From Clostridium sp. (GTDB lineage Bacteria; Bacillota; Clostridia; Clostridiales; Clostridiaceae): DNA of 46,586 bases. Position 1 is the first letter of the stretch. Each line of letters starts with the position of its first letter. Under the pieces are notes generated by a model. The model saw only the letters and a list, made by a program, of their open reading frames with translations, was not told where the DNA came from and ran no database searches. Made by a program: the position numbers and the translations under genes. Below, piece after piece: positions 8,546-17,595 of this stretch. Location: the NCBI RefSeq assembly GCF_029258205.1, contig NZ_JARHZJ010000106.1, positions 1 to 46,586 on the forward strand, in the 5' to 3' direction.

Positions 8546-9838
8546 ATGACAACTAACGAATCTAATTACATAGATCAAAATAAAAATCCTATAGAAACTG
8601 AAGATTTTGCTAAAGCTTTAGCTGCTGAAGAAGAAAACTCTTGTAAGAGAAAAAAAGAAGTAATTGAAAAAATAAGAAGTTTAGCAAAAAGTGCTCAAAA
8701 TTGGAAAGAAGCTAATAAAGAATTCAATGCTCTTCTTGAAGAGTTTAACAATATTTATTACTATGACCAAGAAACTGAGAATATTCTAAAAAATGAATTA
8801 AGAGAAGCTAAAAATGAATTCTATACTGCTAGAAAAAATTTCTTTGAAAAAGCAAATGAAGGCTTCAAAGAAAATGCTGAAAAGAAAGAAGACGTTATAA
8901 AAAGACTTGAAGCTTTAATATATACAAATGATATAAAAGCTGGAGACATGTTAGCTAAATCTTTATCTGAAGAATTCTATGCTTTAGGTTTTGCAGGTAA
9001 AGAAATAAATACTGAGTTATTCAATAGATTTAAAAAAGCTAGAAGTGCAGCACAAGAAACTAGAAAAGCTGCTATAGAAGGCTTAAGAGAAGAATTTGGA
9101 AATAAAGCTGATAGGAAAAGAGAAATTATCTCAGAGCTTAAATCTTTAGTTAATAATGAAAATTGGAAAGAAGCTACTGAAAAATTCAATGCTCTTTGTG
9201 ATGAATTCAAGAGCATAGGTTTCTCTGGAAAAGAAGGAAATGAAGAAATTTCTCTAGGATATAAAGAAGCTAAAGATGCTTTCTTTGCTAAGAGACAAGA
9301 ATTTTTTGATACCATAAAAGCTGAGAACAAAGTTAATATAGAAAAAAGAAAAGCTCTTATAGAAGACTTAAAGAAACTATATGAAAATGATAGTTGGAAG
9401 GAAGCTTCTGCTAAAGTTAAAGAAATAAGTGATGAATTCTTTAAAATAGGATTCTGTGGAAAAGAAGAAAATGAAAAACTTATAAATGAGTTTAAAGAAA
9501 TAAGAGATGGTTTCTATGCTGCTAGACAAGAATATTTTGATAATATAAATGCTACTAGAGCTAATAAACAAAAAGATTTCTTAAATTCTTTACTAAAAAA
9601 TAAAGATGAGTTCGTTAAAAAGCTAAAAAAATATATTAACCAAGATGAAGAAAGACTTGCTGACTTTACTAATAGATTATTTAATGTTAGACCTGGAAAC
9701 AACTCTTTAGAAACTATTGAAAAATATCAAGAAATAGTTGAAGATATCAAAGGTAGAATTGAAAGCAATAAAGCTAAAGTTAAAGAAGTTCAAAATGAAA
9801 TGAATGAAATAAGAAATGAACTAAACAATTTAAAATAA
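8546..9838 (+). CDS. DUF349 repeat protein, four tandem helical repeats
   Basis: A 430-residue, very charged, all-helical protein without signal or membrane segment. Four copies of a roughly 75-residue unit are visible (about 34-112, 115-185, 190-265 and 270-345). Each has the pattern K-R-x-x-x-I, N-W-K-E-A, E-F-x-x-I-G-F, G-K-E, and then a helix ending in A-R-x-x-F-F. This is the DUF349 fold. The C-terminal 85 residues form a coiled coil. ATG at 8546 follows AAAGGGGAT, and a good terminator follows. The function of DUF349 proteins is not settled. Their helical arrays suggest a binding or scaffolding role, possibly with nucleic acid. Confidence 0.85.
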   Translation: MTTNESNYIDQNKNPIETEDFAKALAAEEENSCKRKKEVIEKIRSLAKSAQNWKEANKEFNALLEEFNNIYYYDQETENILKNELREAKNEFYTARKNFFEKANEGFKENAEKKEDVIKRLEALIYTNDIKAGDMLAKSLSEEFYALGFAGKEINTELFNRFKKARSAAQETRKAAIEGLREEFGNKADRKREIISELKSLVNNENWKEATEKFNALCDEFKSIGFSGKEGNEEISLGYKEAKDAFFAKRQEFFDTIKAENKVNIEKRKALIEDLKKLYENDSWKEASAKVKEISDEFFKIGFCGKEENEKLINEFKEIRDGFYAARQEYFDNINATRANKQKDFLNSLLKNKDEFVKKLKKYINQDEERLADFTNRLFNVRPGNNSLETIEKYQEIVEDIKGRIESNKAKVKEVQNEMNEIRNELNNLK

Positions 9839-9911
9839 AAATATATATGAGAATATAGGAAAATATATTTTGTATATTATTTCCTAAATTATTAACTTAT
9901 AAATATTTAAA

Positions 9912-9972
9912 ACCCTTTGAGTAGATTTAAGAAAAGTACCTTTTTAAAATCTACTTAAAGGGTATATATTTT
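9912..9972 (+). terminator. Terminator of the DUF349 gene
   Basis: A 17-bp stem (9912-9928 with 9947-9963) with one G-U pair on the plus strand, then ATATATTTTT. The wobble favours function on the plus strand. Confidence 0.75.
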
Positions 9973-10084
9973 TGCTCAATCATTTCACTTTAACTATTAA
10001 CTTAAAATCAAATGTTTTATAAGTATTTTTATTATTTAGATAATATAGTATTTTAAGTAAGTAAAAGTTCACTACAAAAAATAA

Positions 10085-11506
10085 TCATAAAGATTCCTTA
10101 GGTAATATTATGATAAACTTACTTCCCTCACCTAATTTACTTTCCAATTTAACCTCTCCTCCATGAGAAGATACTATTGATTTAACTATAGTTAATCCTA
10201 TACCTGTTCCTCCAGTTGCTCTAGTTCTTGACTTATCTGCCCTATAAAATCTTTCAAATACATATTTTAGATCATCTTCTGAAATACCTATGCCTTGATC
10301 TTCTATAGATATTATAACCTTGTTGTCTTTTAATTTCTCTTTTATAAAAATAGTACTTTCTTCATTTGAATACCTAATAGCATTTGAAAGAATATTTATT
10401 AAAGCCTGTGTTATTTTATCCTTATCACAATATAAATTAATATTATTCTTCTCATATTGTATCTTTATACTTTTACTCTTTGCTAAATTAGAAAATTGAA
10501 ATATTACAAAGCAAATTATATCACTTATGTTTGTATTATCTTTTTTTAATTTAATTGAAGCTTCATCATATTTATTTAATTTTTGCATATCACTTACTAA
10601 AGCTGTTAACCTTTCAGCTTCTTCTTTAACACTTAATAGTCTTTGTTCTGTCGGTTCCCATATTCCATCTATCATTGCCTCTAAATGGGATTGTATATTG
10701 GTCAAAGGAGTCTTTAATTCATGAGAAATATCACCAGTAAGTCTTTTTCTTATATTCTCTTGATCTTTTATACTCTGTGAAAGATTATTTATAGAATTTA
10801 TCAAATCATTTATCTCTAAAATATCTGTATCTATCTCAATTTTCCTGTCATAATCTCCTTTAGAGATGTACTTTGCCTTTGTCATTAGCTTATTTATTGG
10901 TCTTGTTATAGATCTTGAGATTATAAAACCTACAATTGTAGATGCTAGAATAAGTAATCCCCCAATACCTAATATTACCTTATTTACTATATCTAAAAAA
11001 ACTAATTCATTCTGCATATAAAATATAGGCCCATAAAATTTAACTCTAACCTCTCCAATTTTTTCTCCATTCTTTATTAAAGGATAATACACAGGTTCAA
11101 ATTGACTTGTTGTAGAGCCATATTTTCCTTCCATAGAACTTTTTATAAAATTCATAACTCTATTACATTTATCCTTAGAATTTTTTTCTATATTCATTAT
11201 TTCTTTGTCTTCTTTATCATATAAAGCAACTATAATTCCTTTATCTAAAGAATCATAAGTTATTTTCTCTATATTCTTATAATTCCACTCATTGTCAGAA
11301 TATTGTTCACTTAGCTCCATCAAAATATTTTGTACTATATTCTGATTTTTAATCATAATATAGTCACCAAATTTTTTATCAAAATAAAACTTAGATATGA
11401 CCATAGTAAGTAAAGTAACAATTATTATAATAACTATGGATGGAACTATGACTTTAAAATTTAAATTTTTATATTTTCTTCCCTTCAAATTTATATCCCA
11501 CCCCAT
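10085..11506 (-). CDS. Membrane sensor histidine kinase
   Basis: Up to 473 residues. A first membrane helix (about 18-43), an extracytoplasmic sensor region, a second membrane helix (about 170-195), HAMP, the HisKA box D-I-S-H-E-L-K-T-P-L-T-N-I and a HATPase domain with N-x-x-x-N-A and D-Q-G-I-G-I follow in order. It overlaps the response regulator gene by 38 bases, so the two are translationally coupled. The ATG at 11506 has no clear ribosome binding site. A TTG at 11488, about 8 bases behind GGGGTGGG, may be the true start. The general fold resembles BaeS-type kinases. The signal sensed is unknown. Confidence 0.88.
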   Translation of the reverse strand: MGWDINLKGRKYKNLNFKVIVPSIVIIIIVTLLTMVISKFYFDKKFGDYIMIKNQNIVQNILMELSEQYSDNEWNYKNIEKITYDSLDKGIIVALYDKEDKEIMNIEKNSKDKCNRVMNFIKSSMEGKYGSTTSQFEPVYYPLIKNGEKIGEVRVKFYGPIFYMQNELVFLDIVNKVILGIGGLLILASTIVGFIISRSITRPINKLMTKAKYISKGDYDRKIEIDTDILEINDLINSINNLSQSIKDQENIRKRLTGDISHELKTPLTNIQSHLEAMIDGIWEPTEQRLLSVKEEAERLTALVSDMQKLNKYDEASIKLKKDNTNISDIICFVIFQFSNLAKSKSIKIQYEKNNINLYCDKDKITQALINILSNAIRYSNEESTIFIKEKLKDNKVIISIEDQGIGISEDDLKYVFERFYRADKSRTRATGGTGIGLTIVKSIVSSHGGEVKLESKLGEGSKFIIILPKESL

Positions 11507-12161
11507 ATACAGTTACTATGAACTTAGGTTTTCTAGTGTTTTCTTCTATTTTACCTCTTAAATTTTTTATATGAGAATCTATAACTCTATCAAAACTGTC
11601 ACTTTTATCTCCTAATACTAGATCTATTATTTCTTCCCTAGTAAATATTTTCTTTGGATATCTACTCAAACAAAGAAGTATATTAAACTCTGTTGATGTA
11701 AGAGTTATTAATTCGTCTCTAATCCACACTTCTCTTGTATCTACATTGATTTTTAACTCTCCATTATCAAAGACTAAAATATCATTTCCCTCATTAGGAC
11801 ATGGCGTACTTCTTCTAATAATGGCTTTTATTCTAGCAATAAGCTGTTTAACACTAAAAGGTTTTGTAACATAATCATCAGCTCCAATATCGAATCCTTC
11901 TAATAAATCCTCTTCCTCAGTCTTAGCTGTTATCATTATTATTGGAATGCAACTCTTTGCTCTAATAACCTTGCAGACCTCTTCTCCACTTAAATCTGGA
12001 AGCATAAGATCTAAAAGAATCAAATCTATTTTATTGTTATCAAATATTTTTAAAGCCTCTTCTCCATTACTACAAGAAAAAACATTGAAACCTTCTTTTT
12101 TCAAATAAGCTTCTAATACTTCAATAATTTTTTCTTCATCATCAACTAATAATATATTCAA
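11469..12161 (-). CDS. OmpR/PhoB-family response regulator
   Basis: About 230 residues: a receiver domain with the acidic pair D-D-E near the start, the phosphoacceptor Asp in L-I-L-L-D-L-M-L-P, T-A-K and K-P-F, followed by a C-terminal winged helix ending V-Y-G-V-G-Y-K-F. I place the start at the TTG at 12161 (M-N-I-L-L-V-D-D-E-E), because AGAGGTGG lies just before it. The GTG at 12170 would overlap that ribosome binding site. It forms an operon with the kinase downstream. Confidence 0.9.
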   Translation of the reverse strand: MNILLVDDEEKIIEVLEAYLKKEGFNVFSCSNGEEALKIFDNNKIDLILLDLMLPDLSGEEVCKVIRAKSCIPIIMITAKTEEEDLLEGFDIGADDYVTKPFSVKQLIARIKAIIRRSTPCPNEGNDILVFDNGELKINVDTREVWIRDELITLTSTEFNILLCLSRYPKKIFTREEIIDLVLGDKSDSFDRVIDSHIKNLRGKIEENTRKPKFIVTVYGVGYKFEGKKI

Positions 12162-12277
12162 ACTTTCCACCTCTTATAAATAATTAGAATTTTCATTAGT
12201 TATATTTATAACTAAAAACTATATAAATAATATGTAGAATTATAAGCTTGTACAATAAAATAAATAAATTTATTTAA

Positions 12278-12306
12278 AAGGAAGACTAAATCATATAGTC
12301 TTCCTT
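12278..12306 (-). terminator. Terminator of the DUF1540 gene
   Basis: AAGGAAGACTA (12278-12288) pairs exactly with TAGTCTTCCTT (12296-12306). On the minus strand it is followed by a short T-rich stretch, just beyond the stop of the DUF1540 gene. Confidence 0.7.
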
Positions 12307-12331
12307 CTAAATTAGTAAAATTAATATTTTA

Positions 12332-12649
12332 TTATTCTTGTCTAAAAGTTGAACATTCTGTATTGTCTTGGTGTTGTGCATAATTACCTGAAATATCTAT
12401 GCTTTCAGCATGGCATTTACAGTTTTTATTATAGCAGCATTTATCTGCTTCACATTCAACACTAGTTGCTTGTTCTGCAATCCCAACATCAACGGCAGCG
12501 TTAGTGAATCCACCTTTTTCAACAAAGCTTCCACAACAAGTAGCTTCTGATTGATTAGCAAATGAACCATTTACTTTTATTGAATTTAATGAACACATAT
12601 CATTTTGATTATATGCACAGTTATCTACACCACAGCTTAAATTTGGCAT
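12332..12649 (-). CDS. Cysteine-rich protein with two DUF1540 domains
   Basis: A 105-residue protein holding two copies of a roughly 40-residue Cys motif (about 4-42 and 62-103). Each has the pattern C-x-x-x-x-C-x-Y-N, a Cys, an I-x-V/I-x-G turn and T-x-C-x-x-F. The pattern suggests metal binding or disulphides. ATG follows AAGGAGGG, and a terminator follows the gene, so it is a single-gene unit. DUF1540 proteins are common in spore formers and their role is unclear. Confidence 0.85.
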   Translation of the reverse strand: MPNLSCGVDNCAYNQNDMCSLNSIKVNGSFANQSEATCCGSFVEKGGFTNAAVDVGIAEQATSVECEADKCCYNKNCKCHAESIDISGNYAQHQDNTECSTFRQE

Positions 12650-12714
12650 ACTATATCCCTCCTTAAGTATTAATGATAGTAGTATGCCTCTTTTTCAAAT
12701 AATTATTCTACTAA

Positions 12715-13014
12715 TTATTTTTCATCTAATCTATTTAATATATTATTGTAACCATCTGCTCCATAATTTAAACATCTATTTACTCTGCTTATAGTAGCTG
12801 TTGAAGCCTTAGTTTCCTCTGCAATTTCAGTATATGTTTTTTTCTCCCTAAGCATTTTTGCAACATGCAATCTTTGTGCTAATGCTTTCAATTCTGAAAT
12901 TGTGCATATATCTTCAAAAAAATTGTAACATTCATTTATATCTTCTAATTTTAATATAGCTTCAAATAAAAAATCTAAATCCTTACCTTTTAGTTTAGAC
13001 TGTACTCCATTCAT
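12715..13014 (-). CDS. YerC/YecD family TrpR-like DNA-binding protein
   Basis: A 99-residue protein of the TrpR superfamily. Its helix-turn-helix is visible around residues 58-85 (T-Y-T-E-I-A-E-E-T, A-S-T-A-T-I-S-R-V-N-R-C-L). Size and the N-terminal helices match Bacillus YerC rather than TrpR itself, and no trp genes are nearby. ATG follows AAGGAG. It is likely a small transcriptional regulator with unknown targets. Confidence 0.88.
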   Translation of the reverse strand: MNGVQSKLKGKDLDFLFEAILKLEDINECYNFFEDICTISELKALAQRLHVAKMLREKKTYTEIAEETKASTATISRVNRCLNYGADGYNNILNRLDEK

Positions 13015-13155
13015 ATAACCTTCTCCTTCAACTACTGGTATATTAATATAAATCTATAATAATTAACTATATGTTTTTCTTTAATAAGTTAATTATATCC
13101 CTTTATCACAATAAATAAAATAATACTTGTATGAGAATTGTTTAATTTAATTAAA

Positions 13156-14001
13156 TCACACCTTAGTATTTGAACTACCATTTGGATCTGTTAATGGTTT
13201 TAAAGAGTTCCATCCTTGCTTAAGCTTTTCATAGACAGCTTTGGTTGGTACCAGCCATACTTCACCTGTCCCTCTAAATACATTTAAAAGTCCTTCTCCT
13301 CCAGTAGCTGTAGACACTAGTGATTTTGATGATTTTTCAACTGTAAACTCAATATCTCCAGTTCTTAATATTGCAAAATTTCCATCAACCTTTAAAACAT
13401 CATTATTTATTTTGCATTTAAATACTTCTTCTTCAGGTACTGGTATTTCTAAAACTACTATTCCCTGTCCTGAAAGCTTAGTTTGAAATACTCCCTCATT
13501 GCCCAAAACCATAGATGATAAAGACTTATTCATGTGGGCAGTTATTTCCACACTACTTTCGCAAGCATAAAATAATCCATCATCAACTATTATTTCATCA
13601 TCTTCTAATTCGATTAAGGCATAATGACCAAAAGAAGGTTCTAAAAATATATCACCAGTCCCTTCATATTTAGGTTTAAATGTACTCTCTCCTGTAACTT
13701 TGCTAGAAAAGAGTTTTTTACCTAGACCTATTGGACCACCAATCTTATTTTTCATAGATATTGGACCTCTCATATAACTTAAAGCTCCTTTTTCTATATT
13801 TATAGAGCTATCTTCTAATATAATTCTTACTTGTCTAAGCTTTATGTTAGCTTCCTTCATTTGATTTAGTTTAATTGCAAGTTCTAAAGAATTTCCTCCC
13901 TTTAAACTATCATATTCTAAAACCTGAAATACAGAATCTCCCCTCATTTCAGTTATCATATTAATTTTATTTTCTATATTAAATGATGTTCTCACATCCA
14001 T
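13156..14001 (-). CDS. AIM24 family protein
   Basis: About 280 residues. The body shows the beta-rich AIM24/TIGR00266-type pattern: glycine turns such as G-P-I-G-L-G-K-K-L-F-S, G-T-G-D-I-F-L-E-P-S-F-G-H-Y and a repeated G-x-G-E-V-W-L-V-P near the end. No signal peptide or membrane helix is present. The ATG at 14001 is very close to AAGGAGAG, so the GTG at 13995 is an alternative start with better spacing. The biochemical function of bacterial AIM24 proteins is not established. Confidence 0.8.
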   Translation of the reverse strand: MDVRTSFNIENKINMITEMRGDSVFQVLEYDSLKGGNSLELAIKLNQMKEANIKLRQVRIILEDSSINIEKGALSYMRGPISMKNKIGGPIGLGKKLFSSKVTGESTFKPKYEGTGDIFLEPSFGHYALIELEDDEIIVDDGLFYACESSVEITAHMNKSLSSMVLGNEGVFQTKLSGQGIVVLEIPVPEEEVFKCKINNDVLKVDGNFAILRTGDIEFTVEKSSKSLVSTATGGEGLLNVFRGTGEVWLVPTKAVYEKLKQGWNSLKPLTDPNGSSNTKV

Positions 14002-14069
14002 CTCTCCTTTATACTAAGTTCTTCCTTTAATTATATCGTAAAATTACAAACTTAATAATCACAAAAATT

Positions 14070-14103
14070 AAAAAAGCTAGAGATTATTAAATTAATCTCT
14101 AGC
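14070..14103 (-). terminator. Strong terminator, now downstream of gene relics
   Basis: GCTAGAGATTA (14076-14086) pairs exactly with TAATCTCTAGC (14093-14103), followed on the minus strand by TTTTTTAATTTTT. It probably ended the former glycogen/maltodextrin operon. Confidence 0.8.
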
Positions 14104-14158
14104 AAAACATTTATGTAAATATATCTTTGTGGACTTTTTTTAATTTTTTTATAATTTC

Positions 14159-14721
14159 CTAGAATATCTTCTTAATAAACTCTAAGTATTTCTCAAACAC
14201 TCCAAGATTGAGCATAAAACCCCATAGCTTTATATTTATTAGTAAATAAATCTTTTTTCTTTCCTTAGGATTTAAATTTATTTCAACAGTTCCTGAAATA
14301 TAACATTTATCCACAAACTTATCACCTATACTTTTATCCACATCATAATAAATTTTATCCACAATTTTATCTATTATTTTTCACCATAAGTAAAAAATCT
14401 TATATTTATGTCCTTATTTAGCTCTGGAATAAATTGAATTTTATTTATAACTACTCCATCTACAAAAAATTTAAAATGAAGTAGCCCATCATAATAAAAT
14501 CCTTGAAGATTTTTAAAGCTATCAACTATTTTATCTGTATATTTACAATAACTCAACAGGTTAATCTTTCCATATTAATACATACTAATAATAATCCCTG
14601 ATATTTTCTACAGTTTGTTCCTATAGCAGTTCCTACACAAAATCCATTTATGCAATTAGTAAACATCCACTCTTTTCTATACCTCTGTCATAAATAGTCC
14701 AATCTTTTTTCCAAACTTCAT
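14159..14721 (-). pseudogene. Relic of a glycogen debranching enzyme (amylo-alpha-1,6-glucosidase), N-terminal part
   Basis: A clear ribosome binding site (AAGAGGTG) and an ATG at 14721 open M-K-F-G-K. The reading is then broken repeatedly. Reading across frames gives D-W-T-I-Y-D-R-G-I-E-K, then K-E-W-M-F-T-N-C-I-N-G-F, then G-T-A-I-G-T-N-C-R-K-Y-Q-G-L-L-L. This matches the conserved start of bacterial debranching enzymes (K-E-W-L-L-T-N-G, G-A-N-T-R-R-Y-H-G-L-L). Further pieces follow at 14556-14374 (F-Y-Y-D-G-L-L-H-F-K-F-F-V-D-G) and 14362-14159. The whole C-terminal catalytic (alpha/alpha)6 domain is missing. Identification of the first part is firm; that of the last piece is probable. Confidence 0.75.
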
Positions 14722-14812
14722 AAATTGACACCTCTTAATTGAATATCTAAAACCTCTTTTTCACCATAACCTCTATGAATTTTAAGCTTTTCTTATTACT
14801 TATATACTCTAA

Positions 14813-15172
14813 TCATATATAAAAACAACTTTTCATAAAGTTATTTTCTCTATTATTTCTTGGTGCATTTTTTAATTTCCAAAATGTCATCACAATATTC
14901 TTATATTGTTCTGTCACTTTAGAACACGACTGAATTACAAGTATTTTCAAAGGCTTTTTAGCCAATCCTAGTTTATCTTTATAAGCTTCAAATACCTTAT
15001 CTTAAGTATCTTTAAATGCTTTAAAATCTGCTAATAAAAAGCATTGATCTCCCTCTTCTAATAATGAATTATAAAGATCTTCAAAATCATCAGTACCTCT
15101 ATCAATAAATCTAAAACTCTCTTTAAATCTTCATCTGCTTTATAGTAAACAACTTCGATATAGTTTCTAAAT
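14813..15172 (-). pseudogene. Relic of glycogen/maltodextrin phosphorylase, C-terminal end
   Basis: Reading the minus strand across at least three frameshifts and several stops gives Y-Y-K-A-D-E-D-L-K-R-V-L-D, then D-R-G-T-D-D-F-E-D-L-Y-N-S-L-L-E-E-G-D-Q, then F-L-L-A-D-F-K-A-F, a stop, D-K-V-F-E-A-Y-K-D-K, and in another frame N-T-C-N-S-V-V-F-stop-S-D-R-T-I-stop-E-Y-C-D-D-I. This follows the C-terminus of family GT35 phosphorylases (G-D-P-Y-x-V-x-A-D-F, then N-x-A-x-x-G-x-F-S-S-D-R-x-I-x-x-Y). The catalytic PLP region is gone. Only about 120 codons remain. Confidence 0.8.
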
Positions 15173-15216
15173 TTATTATTATTTTATATAAAATTTATTC
15201 ATTATTTTCCACCATA

Positions 15217-15262
15217 AAATAAAAAACCATATCAAATTTTAAAATATTTCCTTTGATATAGT
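15217..15262 (-). terminator. Terminator of the PucR-type regulator gene
   Basis: On the minus strand ACTATATCAAA pairs with TTTGATATGGT (plus 15252-15262 and 15226-15236) with one G-U pair, then TTTTTTATTTT. The stem resembles those at 27355 and 35134. Confidence 0.75.
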
Positions 15263-15294
15263 TTCCTATTAGCATAAATATATTTTAAATTATA

Positions 15295-16236
15295 TTACTT
15301 ACTTATTTCTTTACCACGCCATATTAAAAAAGCTATTTTAAAGATTACAGCTTCATTAAAATTTCTTATATCATAAGATGTATACTTTTGAATTTTATCT
15401 AATCTATAAATTAGAGTATTTCTATGTACATATAATTCTTTAGATGCATCACTTATATTAAGCCCACACTTAAAAAATGTTTCTATAGTCTTTATCATCT
15501 CTCTATCTAAATTAGAAAATCCTAACCCAAAATCTTCATACATCTTCATCTTTAAGTCTTCATCTATGGAATCAACTAAAGTTTCAAAAAGTAAATCTCT
15601 TTCTCCATAAATAACTTCATCCAAATCATATTTTATTGCAAGATTTATCTTAGACATATTTATCTCATAAGCCTCTTTTATTTTATTTATATTATTTAAT
15701 TTCATATAACTTATATAACATTTTACATAAAGGTTTGAATCAATAGAGTCCTTTATACTATTAACATGATCATCAACATCTTCTAAAGCACCAATAATTA
15801 CTATATTATTCTCTTTTAAAAGGCTAAATATATTTTTATTACCATAGCATTCATCAACCAGTTCTAAACCATCTTGAAGGTGTGAAGCTAAATAAACATT
15901 AATTATATAGAAATCACCTTTTAAAAAGTTAAACTCCTTATCAATAATATTTTTATCTATAGTAGCTCCATTTAAAACCTTCCTAATAAGTTTTTCCTTT
16001 TTACCTAAAGCTTCTTTAATCTTATTTTCAATTAAATATCTTAATAAAGAAGTACAGCTTTCATATTCCTTTTCAGTTATTATTTTCCCCTTTTTACCAT
16101 TAACTTCAAACTCTAAACAAACTATATCACAATTATCAAAATTTGATAGTATAAATTCATTACTATCCAAAATAACCATAAAAGGTATTTTAGTATTTAA
16201 ATATAACTCTTCTAAGAACTTATGAAAACTGTACAT
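15295..16236 (-). CDS. PucR/CdaR-type transcriptional regulator
   Basis: A 313-residue protein whose C-terminus (about 255-305) is the PucR helix-turn-helix: L-N-I-S-D-A-S-K-E-L-Y-V-H-R-N-T-L-I-Y-R-L-D-K-I. The rest has no obvious ligand-binding domain name, but the middle (about 100-220) may be a degenerate GGDEF-like or sensory fold of the kind seen in this family. ATG follows AGAGGGG. It lies 34 bases after the sugar ABC ATPase gene and before phosphorylase/debranching relics, so it probably once controlled, or still controls, carbohydrate genes. It is unrelated to the c-di-AMP CdaR at 23403. Confidence 0.82.
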   Translation of the reverse strand: MYSFHKFLEELYLNTKIPFMVILDSNEFILSNFDNCDIVCLEFEVNGKKGKIITEKEYESCTSLLRYLIENKIKEALGKKEKLIRKVLNGATIDKNIIDKEFNFLKGDFYIINVYLASHLQDGLELVDECYGNKNIFSLLKENNIVIIGALEDVDDHVNSIKDSIDSNLYVKCYISYMKLNNINKIKEAYEINMSKINLAIKYDLDEVIYGERDLLFETLVDSIDEDLKMKMYEDFGLGFSNLDREMIKTIETFFKCGLNISDASKELYVHRNTLIYRLDKIQKYTSYDIRNFNEAVIFKIAFLIWRGKEISK

Positions 16237-16270
16237 ATTGATTACCCCTCTATATTAAAGCTATTGTTAA

Positions 16271-17380
16271 TTAAACTAATTTTAATTCAGTTTCTTTATC
16301 GAATATATGAATCTTATTAGAATCAACGTAGAACTTAGCTTCTTGACCATTTTGTAACTTAGTACTTCCATTTACTCTAACTGTTATGTTTTGATCTCCA
16401 AGTTTAGTATAAATGTAACTTTCTGCTCCCATTAACTCTGTAACTTCAACTTTTGATTTTATTACTGTTGTTGGATTTGCTGCAACTAATTCTTGCTCAT
16501 CATCTAAATGTTCAGGTCTTATACCTATTATAACATTTTTTCCTATATATCCTTTTTCTTTTAATAATCTAGCTTTATCCATTGGCATTTCAACTTTTTC
16601 ACCTTGGAAGCAAGCAAAATATTTTCCGCCTTCTTCTTTTATAGTACCATCTATAAAGTTCATTTGTGGACTTCCTATGAATCCTGCAACGAATATATTA
16701 GCTGGGTTATTATATATTTCTTGTGGTGAGTCAACTTGTTGAACTATACCATCTTTCATAACAACTATTCTTGTACCCATTGTCATAGCCTCAACTTGGT
16801 CATGTGTAACATATATAAATGTTGTTTGTAATCTTTGATGCAATTTAGAAATTTCAGTTCTCATTTGAACTCTTAATTTAGCATCTAAGTTTGATAAAGG
16901 CTCGTCCATTAAGAATACTTTAGGTTCTCTTACTATAGCTCTTCCTAATGCAACCCTTTGTCTTTGACCTCCTGATAAAGCCTTTGGTTTTCTATCTAAT
17001 AAATGCTCTATATCAAGTATTTTAGCTGCATCCTTGACCTTTTTTTCTATTTCTTCCTTTGGAACTTTTCTTAACTTAAGTCCAAATGCCATGTTATCAT
17101 ATACAGTCATATGTGGATATAGTGCGTAACTTTGGAAAACCATTGCTATATCTCTTTCCTTTGGTTCAACTTCGTTAACTAATCTATCTCCAATAAATAA
17201 TTCACCTTTTGATATTTCTTCTAATCCAGCAATCATTCTTAAAGTAGTAGACTTACCACAACCTGATGGTCCAACAAATACGATAAACTCTTTATCAGCA
17301 ATTTCTAAATTAAAGTCCTTAACTGCTGTAACATCTCCTGGATAAACTTTATAAATATGTTTAAGTGATAAATTTGCCAT
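16271..17380 (-). CDS. Sugar ABC transporter ATPase, MsmX/UgpC/MalK family
   Basis: A 369-residue ATP-binding subunit. Walker A G-P-S-G-C-G-K-S-T (about 38-46), the Q-loop, signature L-S-G-G-Q-R-Q-R-V-A-L-G-R-A, Walker B V-F-L-M-D-E-P-L-S-N-L-D and the C-terminal TOBE/OB regulatory region (about 240-365, with G-I-R-P-E-H-L) are all intact. No permease or sugar-binding protein genes are next to it. This fits an MsmX-type shared ATPase that energises several sugar importers encoded elsewhere. ATG at 17380 follows GGGGGA. The neighbouring regulator and relics suggest an ancestral maltodextrin/glycogen cluster. Confidence 0.92.
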   Translation of the reverse strand: MANLSLKHIYKVYPGDVTAVKDFNLEIADKEFIVFVGPSGCGKSTTLRMIAGLEEISKGELFIGDRLVNEVEPKERDIAMVFQSYALYPHMTVYDNMAFGLKLRKVPKEEIEKKVKDAAKILDIEHLLDRKPKALSGGQRQRVALGRAIVREPKVFLMDEPLSNLDAKLRVQMRTEISKLHQRLQTTFIYVTHDQVEAMTMGTRIVVMKDGIVQQVDSPQEIYNNPANIFVAGFIGSPQMNFIDGTIKEEGGKYFACFQGEKVEMPMDKARLLKEKGYIGKNVIIGIRPEHLDDEQELVAANPTTVIKSKVEVTELMGAESYIYTKLGDQNITVRVNGSTKLQNGQEAKFYVDSNKIHIFDKETELKLV

Positions 17381-17549
17381 ATTAATATTCCCCCATAAAT
17401 TTTAATTATTTTCTCTAATTTCTTTTATGACTTTATTTTACATCAATTAACCGTTTTCATCCATGAACATTATTTACAAAAGAATTCATTATTTTTTGTA
17501 TGATAATCTAAATAGACTGTACAAATTTTATTTTTATTGTGATATTTTC

Positions 17550-17583
17550 AAATAAAAAACAGGATGCATTAAACATCCTGTTT
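17550..17583 (-). terminator. Terminator of the hydrogenase gene
   Basis: AAACAGGATG (17557-17566) pairs exactly with CATCCTGTTT (17574-17583), followed on the minus strand by TTTTTTATTT just after the hydA stop. Confidence 0.85.
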
Positions 17584-17595
17584 ATATTTTAAATA

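Noticed and set aside
8977-9702. Several minus-strand ORFs inside the DUF349 gene
   Set aside because: They are mirror frames of a repetitive A/G-rich coding sequence, with Ser/Leu/Phe-rich products and no ribosome binding sites.
14159-14556. Two separate small hypothetical genes of 67 and 60 residues
   Set aside because: Their sequences fit successive parts of a debranching enzyme in different frames, so they are fragments of a pseudogene and not independent genes.
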